A stretch of DNA of 64,000 nucleotides, taken from the NCBI GenBank assembly GCA_016744335.1, contig JADGEO010000011.1, forward strand, positions 1 through 64,000, written 5' to 3'. Shown piece after piece: positions 51,944 through 63,945 of this stretch. The DNA comes from Anaerolineales bacterium. GTDB lineage: Bacteria > Chloroflexota > Anaerolineae > Anaerolineales > Villigracilaceae. Every line of letters begins with the position of its first letter. Position 1 is the stretch's first letter. The notes below the pieces were generated by a model. The model had not been told where the DNA came from, searched no databases, and saw only the letters and a program-made list of their open reading frames with translations. The position numbers and the translations under genes were made by a program.

Positions 51944-52031
51944 AGAGGTCCCCTCTCACATCTGAAATGCACGCAGGTTGTTACGTAAACAATCCGTGCA
52001 GATTTTTGGGATGAGAAAAGCTTATCCTAAA
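51944..52031 (+). ncRNA. Structured leader RNA, copy B (upstream of iron-type binding-protein gene)
   Basis: Same three-hairpin layout as 48244-48334: AGAGG / CCTCT (51944-51956); TGCACG-CA-GGTTGTT / AACAATC-CGTGCA (51968-52000); TTTGGGATGA / TTATCCTAAA (52005-52031). The third hairpin differs from copy A at two positions, both keeping base pairs through G-U. It lies 38 bases before the start codon. Confidence 0.65.
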
Positions 52032-52069
52032 CAGTTCTACGATTGAAAAATCAAGGAGAAAGAAAAGAA

Positions 52070-53194
52070 ATGAAAAAAGTATTATTTGTACTATTCATGC
52101 TCATGGCTCTCGTATTGAGTGCCTGTGGTGGCGCAACAGCCCCCGCAGAAGAAGCAGTTAAAGAAGTAGCCGAAGAAGTAGCTGACGCTGCAGAAGAAAT
52201 AGCCGAAGTAGTTGAAGAAGCTGAAGAAGTAGCTGAAGAAGCTATGGAAGAAATGGTAGAAGCAACCGACAAACTCGTCATCTACTCCCCTAACAGCGAC
52301 AACCTACTCAACTCCACTATCCCCGTTTTTGAAGAAATGTACGGTGTTGAAGTTGAAGTTATCTCCGCTGGAACAGGCGAAGTATTCAAACGCTTACAAG
52401 GCGAAAAAAATAATCCCTACGCTGATGTTGCTTACGGTGGTGCTTATGCTACCTACATGATCAACGCAGACCTCTTCCAAGATTACACATCTGCCAACAA
52501 CGACGATATTATGGAACTCTATCAGAACACCACTGGCTATATCACGCCTTACGTTCTTGATGGTAGCGTCATTCTCGTCAACAAAACACTTATTGGCGAT
52601 ATCGAAATCAATGGTTATGAAGACCTGCTCAACCCTGAGTTAGCTGGAAAAATCGTTTCTGCTAACCCCACTGCTTCCTCCAGTGCCTATGCTCATCTAA
52701 CCAATATGCTCAACGCTATGGGCGATGGTGACTACGAAAGTGAAGAAGCCTGGGCATTTGTTGCTGAACTCTTCGCAAACACCGTTGTTATTGATAGCTC
52801 CAGCTCCGTTTGGAAAGGCGTTCGTGATGGCGAGTACACCGTTGGCCTTTCTTATGAAGATCCCAGCGCAACCCTCGTTCGTGATGGCGCAGACGTTGAA
52901 GTTATCTATATGGACGAAGGCGTAGTTTATCTTCCCGCTGGCTCTGGCATCATCAAAGACGCAAAGAACATCGTCAACGCACAACGCTTCATCGATCTTA
53001 TCACCTCTGCTGAAATTCAAAACACTTTCGGCACAACCCTCACCAATCGCCCCGTAATGACCAATGTCGAAACCCCCGACTATATGACTCCTATTTCTGA
53101 AATTAACGTAATTAAAGAAGATATGGAATATGTATACCAGAACAAAGAAGCCCTTCAAGATCACTTCAAAGAAATCTTCATCGCAACTCAATAA
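52070..53194 (+). CDS. ABC transporter substrate-binding lipoprotein, iron(III)-type
   Basis: A 374-residue binding protein of the AfuA/FbpA-like group. The signal peptide MKKVLFVLFMLMALVLSAC (Cys19) is nearly identical to that of the sugar protein at 48369. An acidic helical spacer (25-65; EEVADAAEEIAEVVEEAEE) precedes the binding domain from LVIYSPNSDNLLNSTIPVFE. YGVEVEVISAGTGEVFKRLQ and NPYADVAYGG are characteristic of ferric-ion and related importers. The ATPase and fused permease downstream fit an Fe(3+) system; other ligands such as phosphonates or spermidine cannot be excluded. Start at 52070 after AAGGAGAAAG. Confidence 0.82.
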   Translation: MKKVLFVLFMLMALVLSACGGATAPAEEAVKEVAEEVADAAEEIAEVVEEAEEVAEEAMEEMVEATDKLVIYSPNSDNLLNSTIPVFEEMYGVEVEVISAGTGEVFKRLQGEKNNPYADVAYGGAYATYMINADLFQDYTSANNDDIMELYQNTTGYITPYVLDGSVILVNKTLIGDIEINGYEDLLNPELAGKIVSANPTASSSAYAHLTNMLNAMGDGDYESEEAWAFVAELFANTVVIDSSSSVWKGVRDGEYTVGLSYEDPSATLVRDGADVEVIYMDEGVVYLPAGSGIIKDAKNIVNAQRFIDLITSAEIQNTFGTTLTNRPVMTNVETPDYMTPISEINVIKEDMEYVYQNKEALQDHFKEIFIATQ

Positions 53195-53209
53195 AGCACT
53201 AAGTTTGTT

Positions 53210-53244
53210 GGGGAGGGTTGATTATTCAGCCTTCCCCATTTTTT
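53210..53244 (+). terminator. Terminator between binding-protein and ATPase genes
   Basis: 12-bp stem GGGGAGGGTTGA / TCAGCCTTCCCC (two G-U pairs) with a TTAT loop and T6. It should reduce ATPase and permease expression relative to the binding protein. Confidence 0.8.
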
Positions 53245-53246
53245 AT

Positions 53247-53390
53247 GGATGAAACGCTTCGCTCGTGATTTAGGCTGGGGTGACGCATCCCAAACATTTT
53301 CTTGGCATGAGCGGGACAATGCCTACATCAAGAAAATGTTGACCAACGCTATTCAAGTTCAAAGCAAGCTCGTTTCGAGGCTCTTCATCC
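53247..53390. repeat. Inverted-repeat element of about 144 bp
   Basis: Ends GGATGAA (53247) and TTCATCC (53390) are inverted, with further matched positions inside. A nested perfect 11-bp inverted repeat ACATTTTCTTG / CAAGAAAATGT lies at 53294-53304 and 53329-53339. No coding capacity is evident. It occupies the gap between binding-protein and ATPase genes. Confidence 0.6.
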
Positions 53391-53455
53391 CCCCAAAAAT
53401 TTTAAGCAATTATCCCTTTAATCTTCCCATCCTATTAAAATAAAAAAGGTGCAAT

Positions 53456-54538
53456 ATGAGTGTTAATATAAAAATAAATAACGCAGTTAAAAAATTTGGT
53501 GAGAATACCGTTATTTCTGATATTTCTGTCGATATCAAAGATAAGGAATTATTCACGCTTCTTGGACCTTCAGGGTGTGGCAAAACAACCCTGCTCAGAA
53601 TGATTGCTGGCTTCAACACAATTGAAGGCGGAGAGTTTTATTTCAACGAAAAAAAGATTAACGATATGGAAGTTAGCCACCGCAATATCGGGATGGTCTT
53701 CCAAAATTACGCTATTTTCCCTCATTACTCCGTGCGCCAAAACGTGGAGTTTGGTTTAAGAAACCGAAAACTGGATAAAGCAGTTGTTACAGAAGAAGCC
53801 GATAAGTTTTTGAAGCTCATGCAAATATATGAGTATAGAGATAGAAAACCTGAGCAGCTTTCGGGTGGGCAACAACAGCGGGTTGCGCTCGCGAGGGCTT
53901 TAGTTATTAAGCCAGACGTGTTATTAATGGATGAGCCTTTGTCAAATTTAGATGCAAAACTTAGGTTAGAAATGCGGCAGGTAATTCGTGATGTTCAAAA
54001 AGAAGTTGGCATTACGACTGTCTATGTAACGCATGATCAAGAAGAGGCAATGGCAATTTCTGACAGAATTGCCGTGATGGACTTTGGGGTGATACAACAT
54101 ATTGGTACGCCGCAGGAAATTTATCATCGCCCTAGCAATACCTTTGTGGCAACCTTTATCGGGCGAACAAATTTTGTAGACGCCCATTATCTAGCCAACA
54201 AAAAACTCGTTGAAGTTGGGGAGTACAATTTCAAAGTTGACAATATATCCCTTGAAAAAAATAATGACGTTATTCTTTCAGTTAGACCAGAAGATTTTCT
54301 GTTTCATGAAGAGGCAAAAACTTCTCTAAAGGGTGTTATCAAAGATAGTTTTTTCTTAGGATTAAATACACATCAATTGGTAGAACTGCAACACAACAAA
54401 CAACTTGTTGAAGTGATACGAGAATCATCTCTTGAAAACGAATTACCCATAGGAGAAAAGATTTCTCTATCTATAAAGGGGCATAAAGTAAACCTTTTTT
54501 CAAAAGATAGCAAAGAAAATCTTGTAAAGAGGAGCTAA
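53456..54538 (+). CDS. ABC transporter ATP-binding protein, iron(III)-type (FbpC/PotA-like)
   Basis: A 360-residue importer ATPase. Walker A GPSGCGKTT, Q-loop VFQNYAIFPHYS, signature LSGGQQQRVALARAL, Walker B LLMDEPLSNLDAKLR and switch His YVTHDQEEAMA are all intact. The C-terminal TOBE-like domain (about 245-355) contains LSVRPEDFLFHEEA. It energises the fused permease encoded two bases downstream. AAAAGGTGCAAT precedes the ATG. Confidence 0.92.
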   Translation: MSVNIKINNAVKKFGENTVISDISVDIKDKELFTLLGPSGCGKTTLLRMIAGFNTIEGGEFYFNEKKINDMEVSHRNIGMVFQNYAIFPHYSVRQNVEFGLRNRKLDKAVVTEEADKFLKLMQIYEYRDRKPEQLSGGQQQRVALARALVIKPDVLLMDEPLSNLDAKLRLEMRQVIRDVQKEVGITTVYVTHDQEEAMAISDRIAVMDFGVIQHIGTPQEIYHRPSNTFVATFIGRTNFVDAHYLANKKLVEVGEYNFKVDNISLEKNNDVILSVRPEDFLFHEEAKTSLKGVIKDSFFLGLNTHQLVELQHNKQLVEVIRESSLENELPIGEKISLSIKGHKVNLFSKDSKENLVKRS

Positions 54539-54540
54539 AC

Positions 54541-56193
54541 ATGAACAAAAAACCAAAATTTGATCTTTGGACTGTGGTAATGTTTGGGCTTCTGGGCTTA
54601 TATGGGGTTTTTCTCATCTATCCCCTCATGAATTTATTCGCTCAGGCAGTGATAGATAAAGACACAGGTGAATTTACTTTAGCCTATTTTGTTGAGTTTT
54701 TCAGTACCCCTTATTACTTTAATACGCTAATAAATAGTTTTAAAGTAACTTTTTGGGTAACTATTCTCACCATTATTATTGCTACGCCTCTGGCATATAT
54801 TTTTGCCCGCTATAAAATAAAAGGGAACGGACTTTTAAGAATTCTAATTATACTTTCTTCCATGTCTGCACCTTTTATTGGGGCTTATTCATGGATTTTG
54901 CTTATGGGGCGAAATGGCGTAATCACTGTTTTCTTTAGAGATACGCTAGGAATAGCCATCCCAAACATCTACGGATTTGTTGGCATTTTGCTCGTGCTAA
55001 CCTTACAACTATATCCCTTAATTTTCCTCTACGTTTCTGGCGCACTCAAAAATGTAGATAATTCCCTTCTCGAAGCCAGTGAAAACTTGGGCGTTTCTGG
55101 CGTAAAACGATTTTTCATGATTGTTGTTCCACTAATTACCCCAACCCTTTTTGCAGGCGGTCTCCTTGTCTTTATGAGAGCCTTAGCCGATTTCGGGACA
55201 CCAATGCTAATAGGTGAAGGCTTTAGAACTTTTCCCGTTACCATATTTAACGAATTTATCAGTGAAATTGGCGGAGACGATGGATTTGCTGCTGCAATAT
55301 CTATTGTAGCCATCATTATTACTACAATGGTGTTTTTGGGACAAAAATACTTGTCGTCACGAAAAACATTTACCATGACTGTGCTCAATAAAATCAGACC
55401 CGAAAAAGCCACAGGAGTAAAGAATTTTCTTATTCATGCCTATTCTTATACGCTGGTCAGCATTTCTATAATGCCTCAGTTCTATATTTTCTACACGTCC
55501 TTTAAGAATACTAAAGGGCTAACATTTGCACCTGGATATTCTCTACAAAGCTATTACGATGCTTTCGATAAGGTTGGCAAAGCAATAGGAAACACGATTA
55601 TGATTCCGGCAATATCGCTTGTTTTCATTATCTTTTTAGCAGTACTTTTAGCCTATATTTCTGTGAGACGCTCTGGTGTTTTCTCCAACATTTTAGATTC
55701 AATTTCAATGGTTCCCTATATTGTCCCTGGCTCAGTCGTTGGTATTGCTTTACTAATTGCCTTCAACAAACCCCCGATCATATTAAGTGGCACAATGGCT
55801 ATTATGGTAATCGGGTTAATTATTCGTAGGTTGCCATACACTATACGCTCTAGTGCGGCAATTCTGCAACAAATTTCTATCAATATCGAAGAAGCAGCTT
55901 TGAGCTTAGGCAGTTCTAAACTTAATACCTTCTACAAAATAACCATGCCAATGATGGCAGCTGGAATAGTATCTGGTGCAATTCTAAGTTGGATTACGAT
56001 GATCAGCGAACTCTCCACCGCTATCCTTCTCTACACAGGGCGTACAGAAACATTAACGGTAGCAATTTACACCCAAATTATTCGTGGAAACTACGGGATT
56101 TCGGCGGCTTTATCTACAATTTTAGCTGTTTTAACAGTGACATCTTTGCTAATTTTCAACAAAGTTTCAAAAGGTGGAGATTTGTCTCTCTAA
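54541..56193 (+). CDS. ABC transporter permease, iron(III)-type (FbpB-like, fused)
   Basis: A 550-residue permease made of two fused halves, each with about six helices, as in FbpB/AfuB. The EAA loops are EASENLGVSGVKRFFMIVVP (first half, about residue 180) and EEAALSLGSSKLNTFYKITM (second half, about residue 445). One polypeptide thus forms the whole channel. It completes the binding protein-ATPase-permease set. The following DNA is a repeat- and pseudogene-bearing border to housekeeping genes. Confidence 0.92.
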   Translation: MNKKPKFDLWTVVMFGLLGLYGVFLIYPLMNLFAQAVIDKDTGEFTLAYFVEFFSTPYYFNTLINSFKVTFWVTILTIIIATPLAYIFARYKIKGNGLLRILIILSSMSAPFIGAYSWILLMGRNGVITVFFRDTLGIAIPNIYGFVGILLVLTLQLYPLIFLYVSGALKNVDNSLLEASENLGVSGVKRFFMIVVPLITPTLFAGGLLVFMRALADFGTPMLIGEGFRTFPVTIFNEFISEIGGDDGFAAAISIVAIIITTMVFLGQKYLSSRKTFTMTVLNKIRPEKATGVKNFLIHAYSYTLVSISIMPQFYIFYTSFKNTKGLTFAPGYSLQSYYDAFDKVGKAIGNTIMIPAISLVFIIFLAVLLAYISVRRSGVFSNILDSISMVPYIVPGSVVGIALLIAFNKPPIILSGTMAIMVIGLIIRRLPYTIRSSAAILQQISINIEEAALSLGSSKLNTFYKITMPMMAAGIVSGAILSWITMISELSTAILLYTGRTETLTVAIYTQIIRGNYGISAALSTILAVLTVTSLLIFNKVSKGGDLSL

Positions 56194-56407
56194 TTTTGCA
56201 GAACGATGAAAAACCGCTTCGCACCTGTTTTAAGCTTGGCTTCCATTAGGCTCTATCGGAAATAATTTTTGGATTAAAGTGCTCAAGATTTAGAAGCACT
56301 AATCTTCACCATTCATCACTAATTTTTTATTTTTTTAGCGAAGATTTGCGAGGATTAGCGGTTAAGAATTTTATTCCCGATAGGGTTTATTAAATTGGTA
56401 ATAATAG

Positions 56408-56517
56408 CCCAAATGATTTACGCCGCTAATTAGCATTCTCCCCGCTCAACTATTTGCCTATCACCTCACCATTCAGAAAAACTGCGCACCATACAAAAAG
56501 TGATGAAAACACGGTGA
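56408..56517 (+). pseudogene. Remnant of a SIS-domain gene 3' end
   Basis: Matches the last roughly 43 codons of the intact SIS gene at 43409-44446. Conceptual reading P-K-stop-F-T-P-L-I-S-I-L-P-A-Q-L-F-A-Y-H-L-T aligns with PEWLTPLISIIPAQLFAYHLT. After a deletion that shifts the frame, SEKLRTIQKVMKTR and TGA align with SEEPRTIQKVTETR. A Trp codon has become TGA. The rest of the gene is absent, so it is a dead paralogue fragment. Confidence 0.82.
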
Positions 56518-56541
56518 CAAAATAAGAAGTTCCATGTATAA

Positions 56542-56570
56542 AAAAAGCCTACCAAAATGGTAGGCTTTTT
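56542..56570. terminator. Terminator downstream of infA
   Basis: Perfect 13-bp inverted repeat AAAAAGCCTACCA / TGGTAGGCTTTTT with an AAA loop; on the minus strand it ends the rpsU-infA transcript. Confidence 0.92.
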
Positions 56571-56597
56571 AATTTTAAAATATAGCGAAAGAACAAA

Positions 56598-56843
56598 CTA
56601 CGCCTGAGGGCGTGGGCGACCTTTTTTATATCTATAGGTGATACGTCCACGAGAAAGATCATAAGGTGACATTTCAACTTGCACCTTATCTCCTAACAGA
56701 ATGCGAATATAGTATTTACGCATTTTGCCAGATAAATAAGCCAGGACCTCGTGACCATTTTCTAACTCTACCCGAAATTGTGTGCCAGGTAGGGCTTCTG
56801 TCACGGTTCCTTCTAGTTTAATCTTTTCTTCTTTTTTCGCCAT
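56598..56843 (-). CDS. infA: Translation initiation factor IF-1
   Basis: An 81-residue S1/OB-fold protein. [40 protein letters not shown] and [20 protein letters not shown] are the hallmark IF-1 segments. The C-terminus is slightly longer than in E. coli (basic KKGRPRPQA). IF-1 occupies the ribosomal A site during initiation. Here it is located next to rpsU and the rrn operon rather than in the ribosomal-protein cluster. Confidence 0.96.
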   Translation of the reverse strand: MAKKEEKIKLEGTVTEALPGTQFRVELENGHEVLAYLSGKMRKYYIRILLGDKVQVEMSPYDLSRGRITYRYKKGRPRPQA

Positions 56844-56865
56844 GGTTTATCCAATTTCTAAATTT

Positions 56866-57057
56866 CTAGTAACTTCTACGTTTACGTTTCAGGCGGCGGA
56901 CTGCTTTTTTCTTTTCCAAGCGACGTTTCTCTACACGAGAAACAAACCAACGCTTGTCACGTACAGTACCTAAAACACCACTCTTGACAACTTTTTTACG
57001 AAAACGTTTTAAGAGTTGCTCTTGCGATTCATTATTGCGTAATTTTACTACAGCCAT
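56866..57057 (-). CDS. rpsU: 30S ribosomal protein bS21
   Basis: A 63-residue basic protein. MAVVKLRNNESQEQLLKRFR and KKVVKSGVLGTVRDKRWFVS match bS21, followed by a highly basic tail (EKKKAVRRLKRKRRSY). The ATG at 57057 is chosen because AGGAGGAGGTGAATAAT precedes it with correct spacing; an in-frame GTG nine bases upstream lies inside that site. bS21 binds near the anti-Shine-Dalgarno region of 16S rRNA. It precedes infA by 22 bases, in the same operon. Confidence 0.94.
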   Translation of the reverse strand: MAVVKLRNNESQEQLLKRFRKKVVKSGVLGTVRDKRWFVSRVEKRRLEKKKAVRRLKRKRRSY

Positions 57058-57328
57058 ATTATTCACCTCCTCCTAAAGAAGGATTTATTGCTTAAACAAA
57101 AATCTCGACTGTCAAACAATCTCAGCCGAGGAATTTCAAAAATATAATAATACCAAATACGGTACATGCTCCTCGATTAACCTTGTTCGTAACAGGAGAA
57201 GTATACTATAAAAATGAGATATTGCAGGTGTGTTTACAAGCGTGCTTACGTCTTATCGATGTTTTATCAGTGGCTCTCAAGCCTAAAACATGTACGTTTC
57301 CGCTATCCTATCCCATCTAAATAGAAAT

Positions 57329-57336
57329 AAAAAAAG
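57329..57336 (-). terminator. rrn operon terminator (T run after 5S)
   Basis: A T7 run immediately follows the closing helix of 5S rRNA (CTCTTGG / CCAAGAG), so the 5S terminal stem itself probably acts as terminator hairpin. Confidence 0.7.
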
Positions 57337-57459
57337 TCTCTTGGCGATGACCTACTCTCCCAGGGGGCCGCCCCCCAAGTACCATCAGCGCTGATAAGCT
57401 TAACTGCCGGGTTCGAGATGTTGCCGGGTGTATCCTTATCGCTCCAATCACCAAGAGAC
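57337..57459 (-). rRNA. rrf: 5S ribosomal RNA
   Basis: About 120 nt. Closing stem CTCTTGG / CCAAGAG, conserved CACCCGGCAACATCTCGAAC and GGTACTTGGGGG segments, ending GGGAGAGTAGGTCATCGCC. Located 80 bases after the 23S gene on the same strand. Confidence 0.93.
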
Positions 57460-57514
57460 ATTTTTACAAATGTTAGTGCTGAATAATAATTATTATACCA
57501 TATACTACCGAGAA

Positions 57515-57539
57515 AAGTATCAAGTTCTCCACACCACGC
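57515..57539. promoter_or_regulatory. 23S processing stem, 3' strand
   Basis: Complementary to 60507-60531 over 25 bases with few mismatches. Together they form the long helix bracketing 23S rRNA that RNase III cleaves. Confidence 0.8.
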
Positions 57540-60506
<2,967 letters not shown>

Positions 60507-60531
60507 GCGTGATGCGGAGAATTTGATACTT
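60507..60531. promoter_or_regulatory. 23S processing stem, 5' strand
   Basis: Pairs with 57515-57539; both contain AAGTATCAA and TTCTCC when read on the transcript and its complement. Confidence 0.8.
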
Positions 60532-60907
60532 TTCTGTCATCTTCTCAACCATATAAGAAAAGATGCCAAATATTTCTTTATTTCTGTTTATTACTATCGG
60601 CTTACGAACAATTTCTTGATGTTCGTAATAAGTTAATTTGGTTTAATTATTATTCAGTTTTTAAGGTTCTACTCGCTACATGGTAGCGACCCGCTATTTG
60701 ACTAGCGAGCGATGTTCTCAACAAAAAGTGAAGGACATCGCTCGTTCTTCAAAGTACTATATATTTTTAGACAAAACGACCCAGCACTATCGCTGGGTCA
60801 GATATTCCCGTGCGACATTTACAACTGAAGAGTTATGTTTCTTGCATCACTAAAAAATTCAAACTTCTTTGCCTTTTCTAGACTTTCTACCACTTATATG
60901 TAACTAG
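60532..60907. other. tRNA-Ala to 23S internal transcribed spacer
   Basis: No gene. Hairpins TTACGAACA / TGTTCGTAA (about 60601-60629), GAGCGATGT / ACATCGCTC (about 60707-60743) and GACCCAGC / GCTGGGTC (about 60778-60799). CAACTGAAGAGT at about 60822 repeats a piece of the 16S processing stem. Confidence 0.7.
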
Positions 60908-60980
60908 TGGAGATGAGGGGGCTCGAACCCCTGGCCTCCGCCTTGCAAAGGCGGCGCTCTCCCAGCTGAGCTACATCCCC
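60908..60980 (-). tRNA. tRNA-Ala (TGC)
   Basis: 73 nt. Acceptor GGGGATG / CATCTCC with discriminator A, anticodon loop with TGC, T-arm GGTTCGAGCC. In the rrn spacer between tRNA-Ile and 23S. Confidence 0.97.
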
Positions 60981-60997
60981 AAGACCATCTTGGTGAG

Positions 60998-61071
<74 letters not shown>

Positions 61072-61086
61072 GATTTTAGACCTTAG

Positions 61087-61108
61087 CAACTGAAGAGTGA
61101 TAAGAAGC
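61087..61108. promoter_or_regulatory. 16S processing stem, 3' strand
   Basis: CAACTGAAGAGTGATAAGAA onward; complementary to 62827-62848 over 22 bases with one mismatch, forming the helix that brackets 16S rRNA. Confidence 0.8.
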
Positions 61109-61217
61109 TCACGTTTTGTCTCCTGACAATCCATCGTCTCACTACCGTAGTGAGACTTTTATAGAAATTCAGTCTGCCTCCGTGAGTGGAGACTGGACTT
61201 TCATTCGGTTTACTCTA

Positions 61218-62746
<1,529 letters not shown>

Positions 62747-62826
62747 AAAATTGTATTACTCACACCCGAAGGTGTGTTAAGTTACGGATTTACTTTATTG
62801 AATTGACAGGAAAACTTTTATTGCTT

Positions 62827-62848
62827 GCTTCCTATCACTCTTCAGTTG
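62827..62848. promoter_or_regulatory. 16S processing stem, 5' strand
   Basis: GCTTCCTATCACTCTTCAGT and two more bases, pairing with 61087-61108. Confidence 0.8.
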
Positions 62849-62887
62849 TTAAGGTTCTAATTAGTTCTGGTTAGTTGAGCGAGCGGT

Positions 62888-62916
62888 ATTTTACACGCTC
62901 TATTCGATGTTGTCAA
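62888..62916 (-). promoter_or_regulatory. rrn promoter P2
   Basis: TTGACA (62911-62916), 17-base spacer, TAAAAT (62888-62893), about 140 bases upstream of mature 16S. A GCGCTCGCT-like GC-rich stretch follows the -10 box. Confidence 0.85.
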
Positions 62917-62934
62917 GAGGCAATTTTCAGACTG

Positions 62935-62966
62935 AAAAAACCGATATTTTGTTTCAAATATCGGTT
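62935..62966 (-). terminator. Terminator-like hairpin between rrn promoters
   Basis: Perfect 11-bp inverted repeat AACCGATATTT / AAATATCGGTT with a 6-base loop, followed on the minus strand by T6. It lies downstream of P1 and upstream of P2. Confidence 0.82.
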
Positions 62967-63079
62967 CGCCAGACTGCAAAACTGTATGCTCTGTGTTATT
63001 GACGTCGAATGATTTACTTGTAACGATCTGCCACTCTTATTTGGTTGGCTAGGTCGGGCTGGTTATCTCCAGCCCCAGT

Positions 63080-63107
63080 ATTATACGTATATTCTTTTTT
63101 ATGTCAA
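63080..63107 (-). promoter_or_regulatory. rrn promoter P1
   Basis: Consensus TTGACA (63102-63107) and TATAAT (63080-63085) with a 16-base spacer that is A/T-rich. Its position 230 bases downstream of recR and 330 upstream of 16S makes it the distal rrn promoter. Confidence 0.88.
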
Positions 63108-63339
63108 GAGGAAAACAGAGCAATTCCTAACCAATTTCTAAATTGCCTAGATTAACGCCTTTTTTCTCATGATTTTAGGGTGCTCTGCACTTCTACAATG
63201 AATAATTAACTGTGCCATCCCTGGTTTGTGCTGGGGTGCTGTGCTTTGTAGATTCGCTAGGTGAGCAAAAAAGATGCTTAGTCTAGCAATAATGTTGATT
63301 AATGGCACGCAAGTAAAGGGCATGCGCGTACCGCCTATC

Positions 63340-63945
63340 CTAATCCATCTCCTGCCGACCAGACAAAGCGCGCAGAAGCGTATTTTGATCTGCGTATTCC
63401 AAATCCCCGCCTATAGGGAGACCGCGAGCAATGCGCGTGACGCGAATATCATATTGCGCCAGTTGCTGACTTAGGTAGAGCGCGGTCGCGTCCCCTTCCA
63501 TGCTGGGATTGGTGGCGAGGATAATCTCTTCCACTTCCCCGTCTTCTAGCCGCGCATAAAGTGGGCGGATTTTCAAATCATCGGGACCTACGCCTTCGAT
63601 TGGGGAGAGCGCACCGTGCAGAACGTGGTATTTGCCCTTGTATCCCGCCGTGCGCTCGAGGCTGAGGACGTCAAGGGCATCTTCGACTATACAAATAATG
63701 CGTCTGTCACGCGCTTCGTCACTACAGACCTCGCAGAGCTTTTTTTCTGCAACGGTGATATTAAAACATTCTTCGCAAAAAGCGAGCTTATCTCTAAAAC
63801 CATCGAGTGCGTCAGACAACTCTTGCCCCATATTGCTGGAGTCTCGTAAAAGGTAAAATGCCAGCCGTGAAGCCGATTTAGGACCGATTCCTGGCAATCG
63901 CTCAAAGGCATTGACAAGTTGTTGGAGGGGTTGGGGGAGTATCAT
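63340..63945 (-). CDS. recR: Recombination protein RecR
   Basis: A 201-residue RecR. The N-terminal helix-hairpin-helix is LVNAFERLPGIGPKSASRLA. The zinc finger is CEECFNITVAEKKLCEVC (residues about 58-75). The Toprim domain starts ICIVEDALDVLSLERT and contains HGALSPIEGVGPDDL. The C-terminal ALSGRQEMD closes the Walker B-like region. It works with RecO and RecF to load RecA at gaps. dnaX and a YbaB gene often lie upstream, but the window ends 55 bases after its start. No clear ribosome-binding site is visible. Confidence 0.96.
   Translation of the reverse strand: MILPQPLQQLVNAFERLPGIGPKSASRLAFYLLRDSSNMGQELSDALDGFRDKLAFCEECFNITVAEKKLCEVCSDEARDRRIICIVEDALDVLSLERTAGYKGKYHVLHGALSPIEGVGPDDLKIRPLYARLEDGEVEEIILATNPSMEGDATALYLSQQLAQYDIRVTRIARGLPIGGDLEYADQNTLLRALSGRQEMD

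Larger units (their letters stand above)
56194..56597. other. Border region between accessory and core genes
   Basis: No intact gene. It contains repeat fragments (for example CTAATCTTCACCATTCATCAC and GCGAAGATTTGCGAGGATTA), a decayed SIS-gene fragment (56408-56517) and the infA terminator (56542-56570). Confidence 0.65.
62747..63339. other. rrn promoter and leader region
   Basis: No gene. From recR towards 16S it holds promoter P1 (63080-63107), a T-tailed hairpin (62935-62966), promoter P2 (62888-62916) and the 5' strand of the 16S processing stem (62827-62848). Confidence 0.8.
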
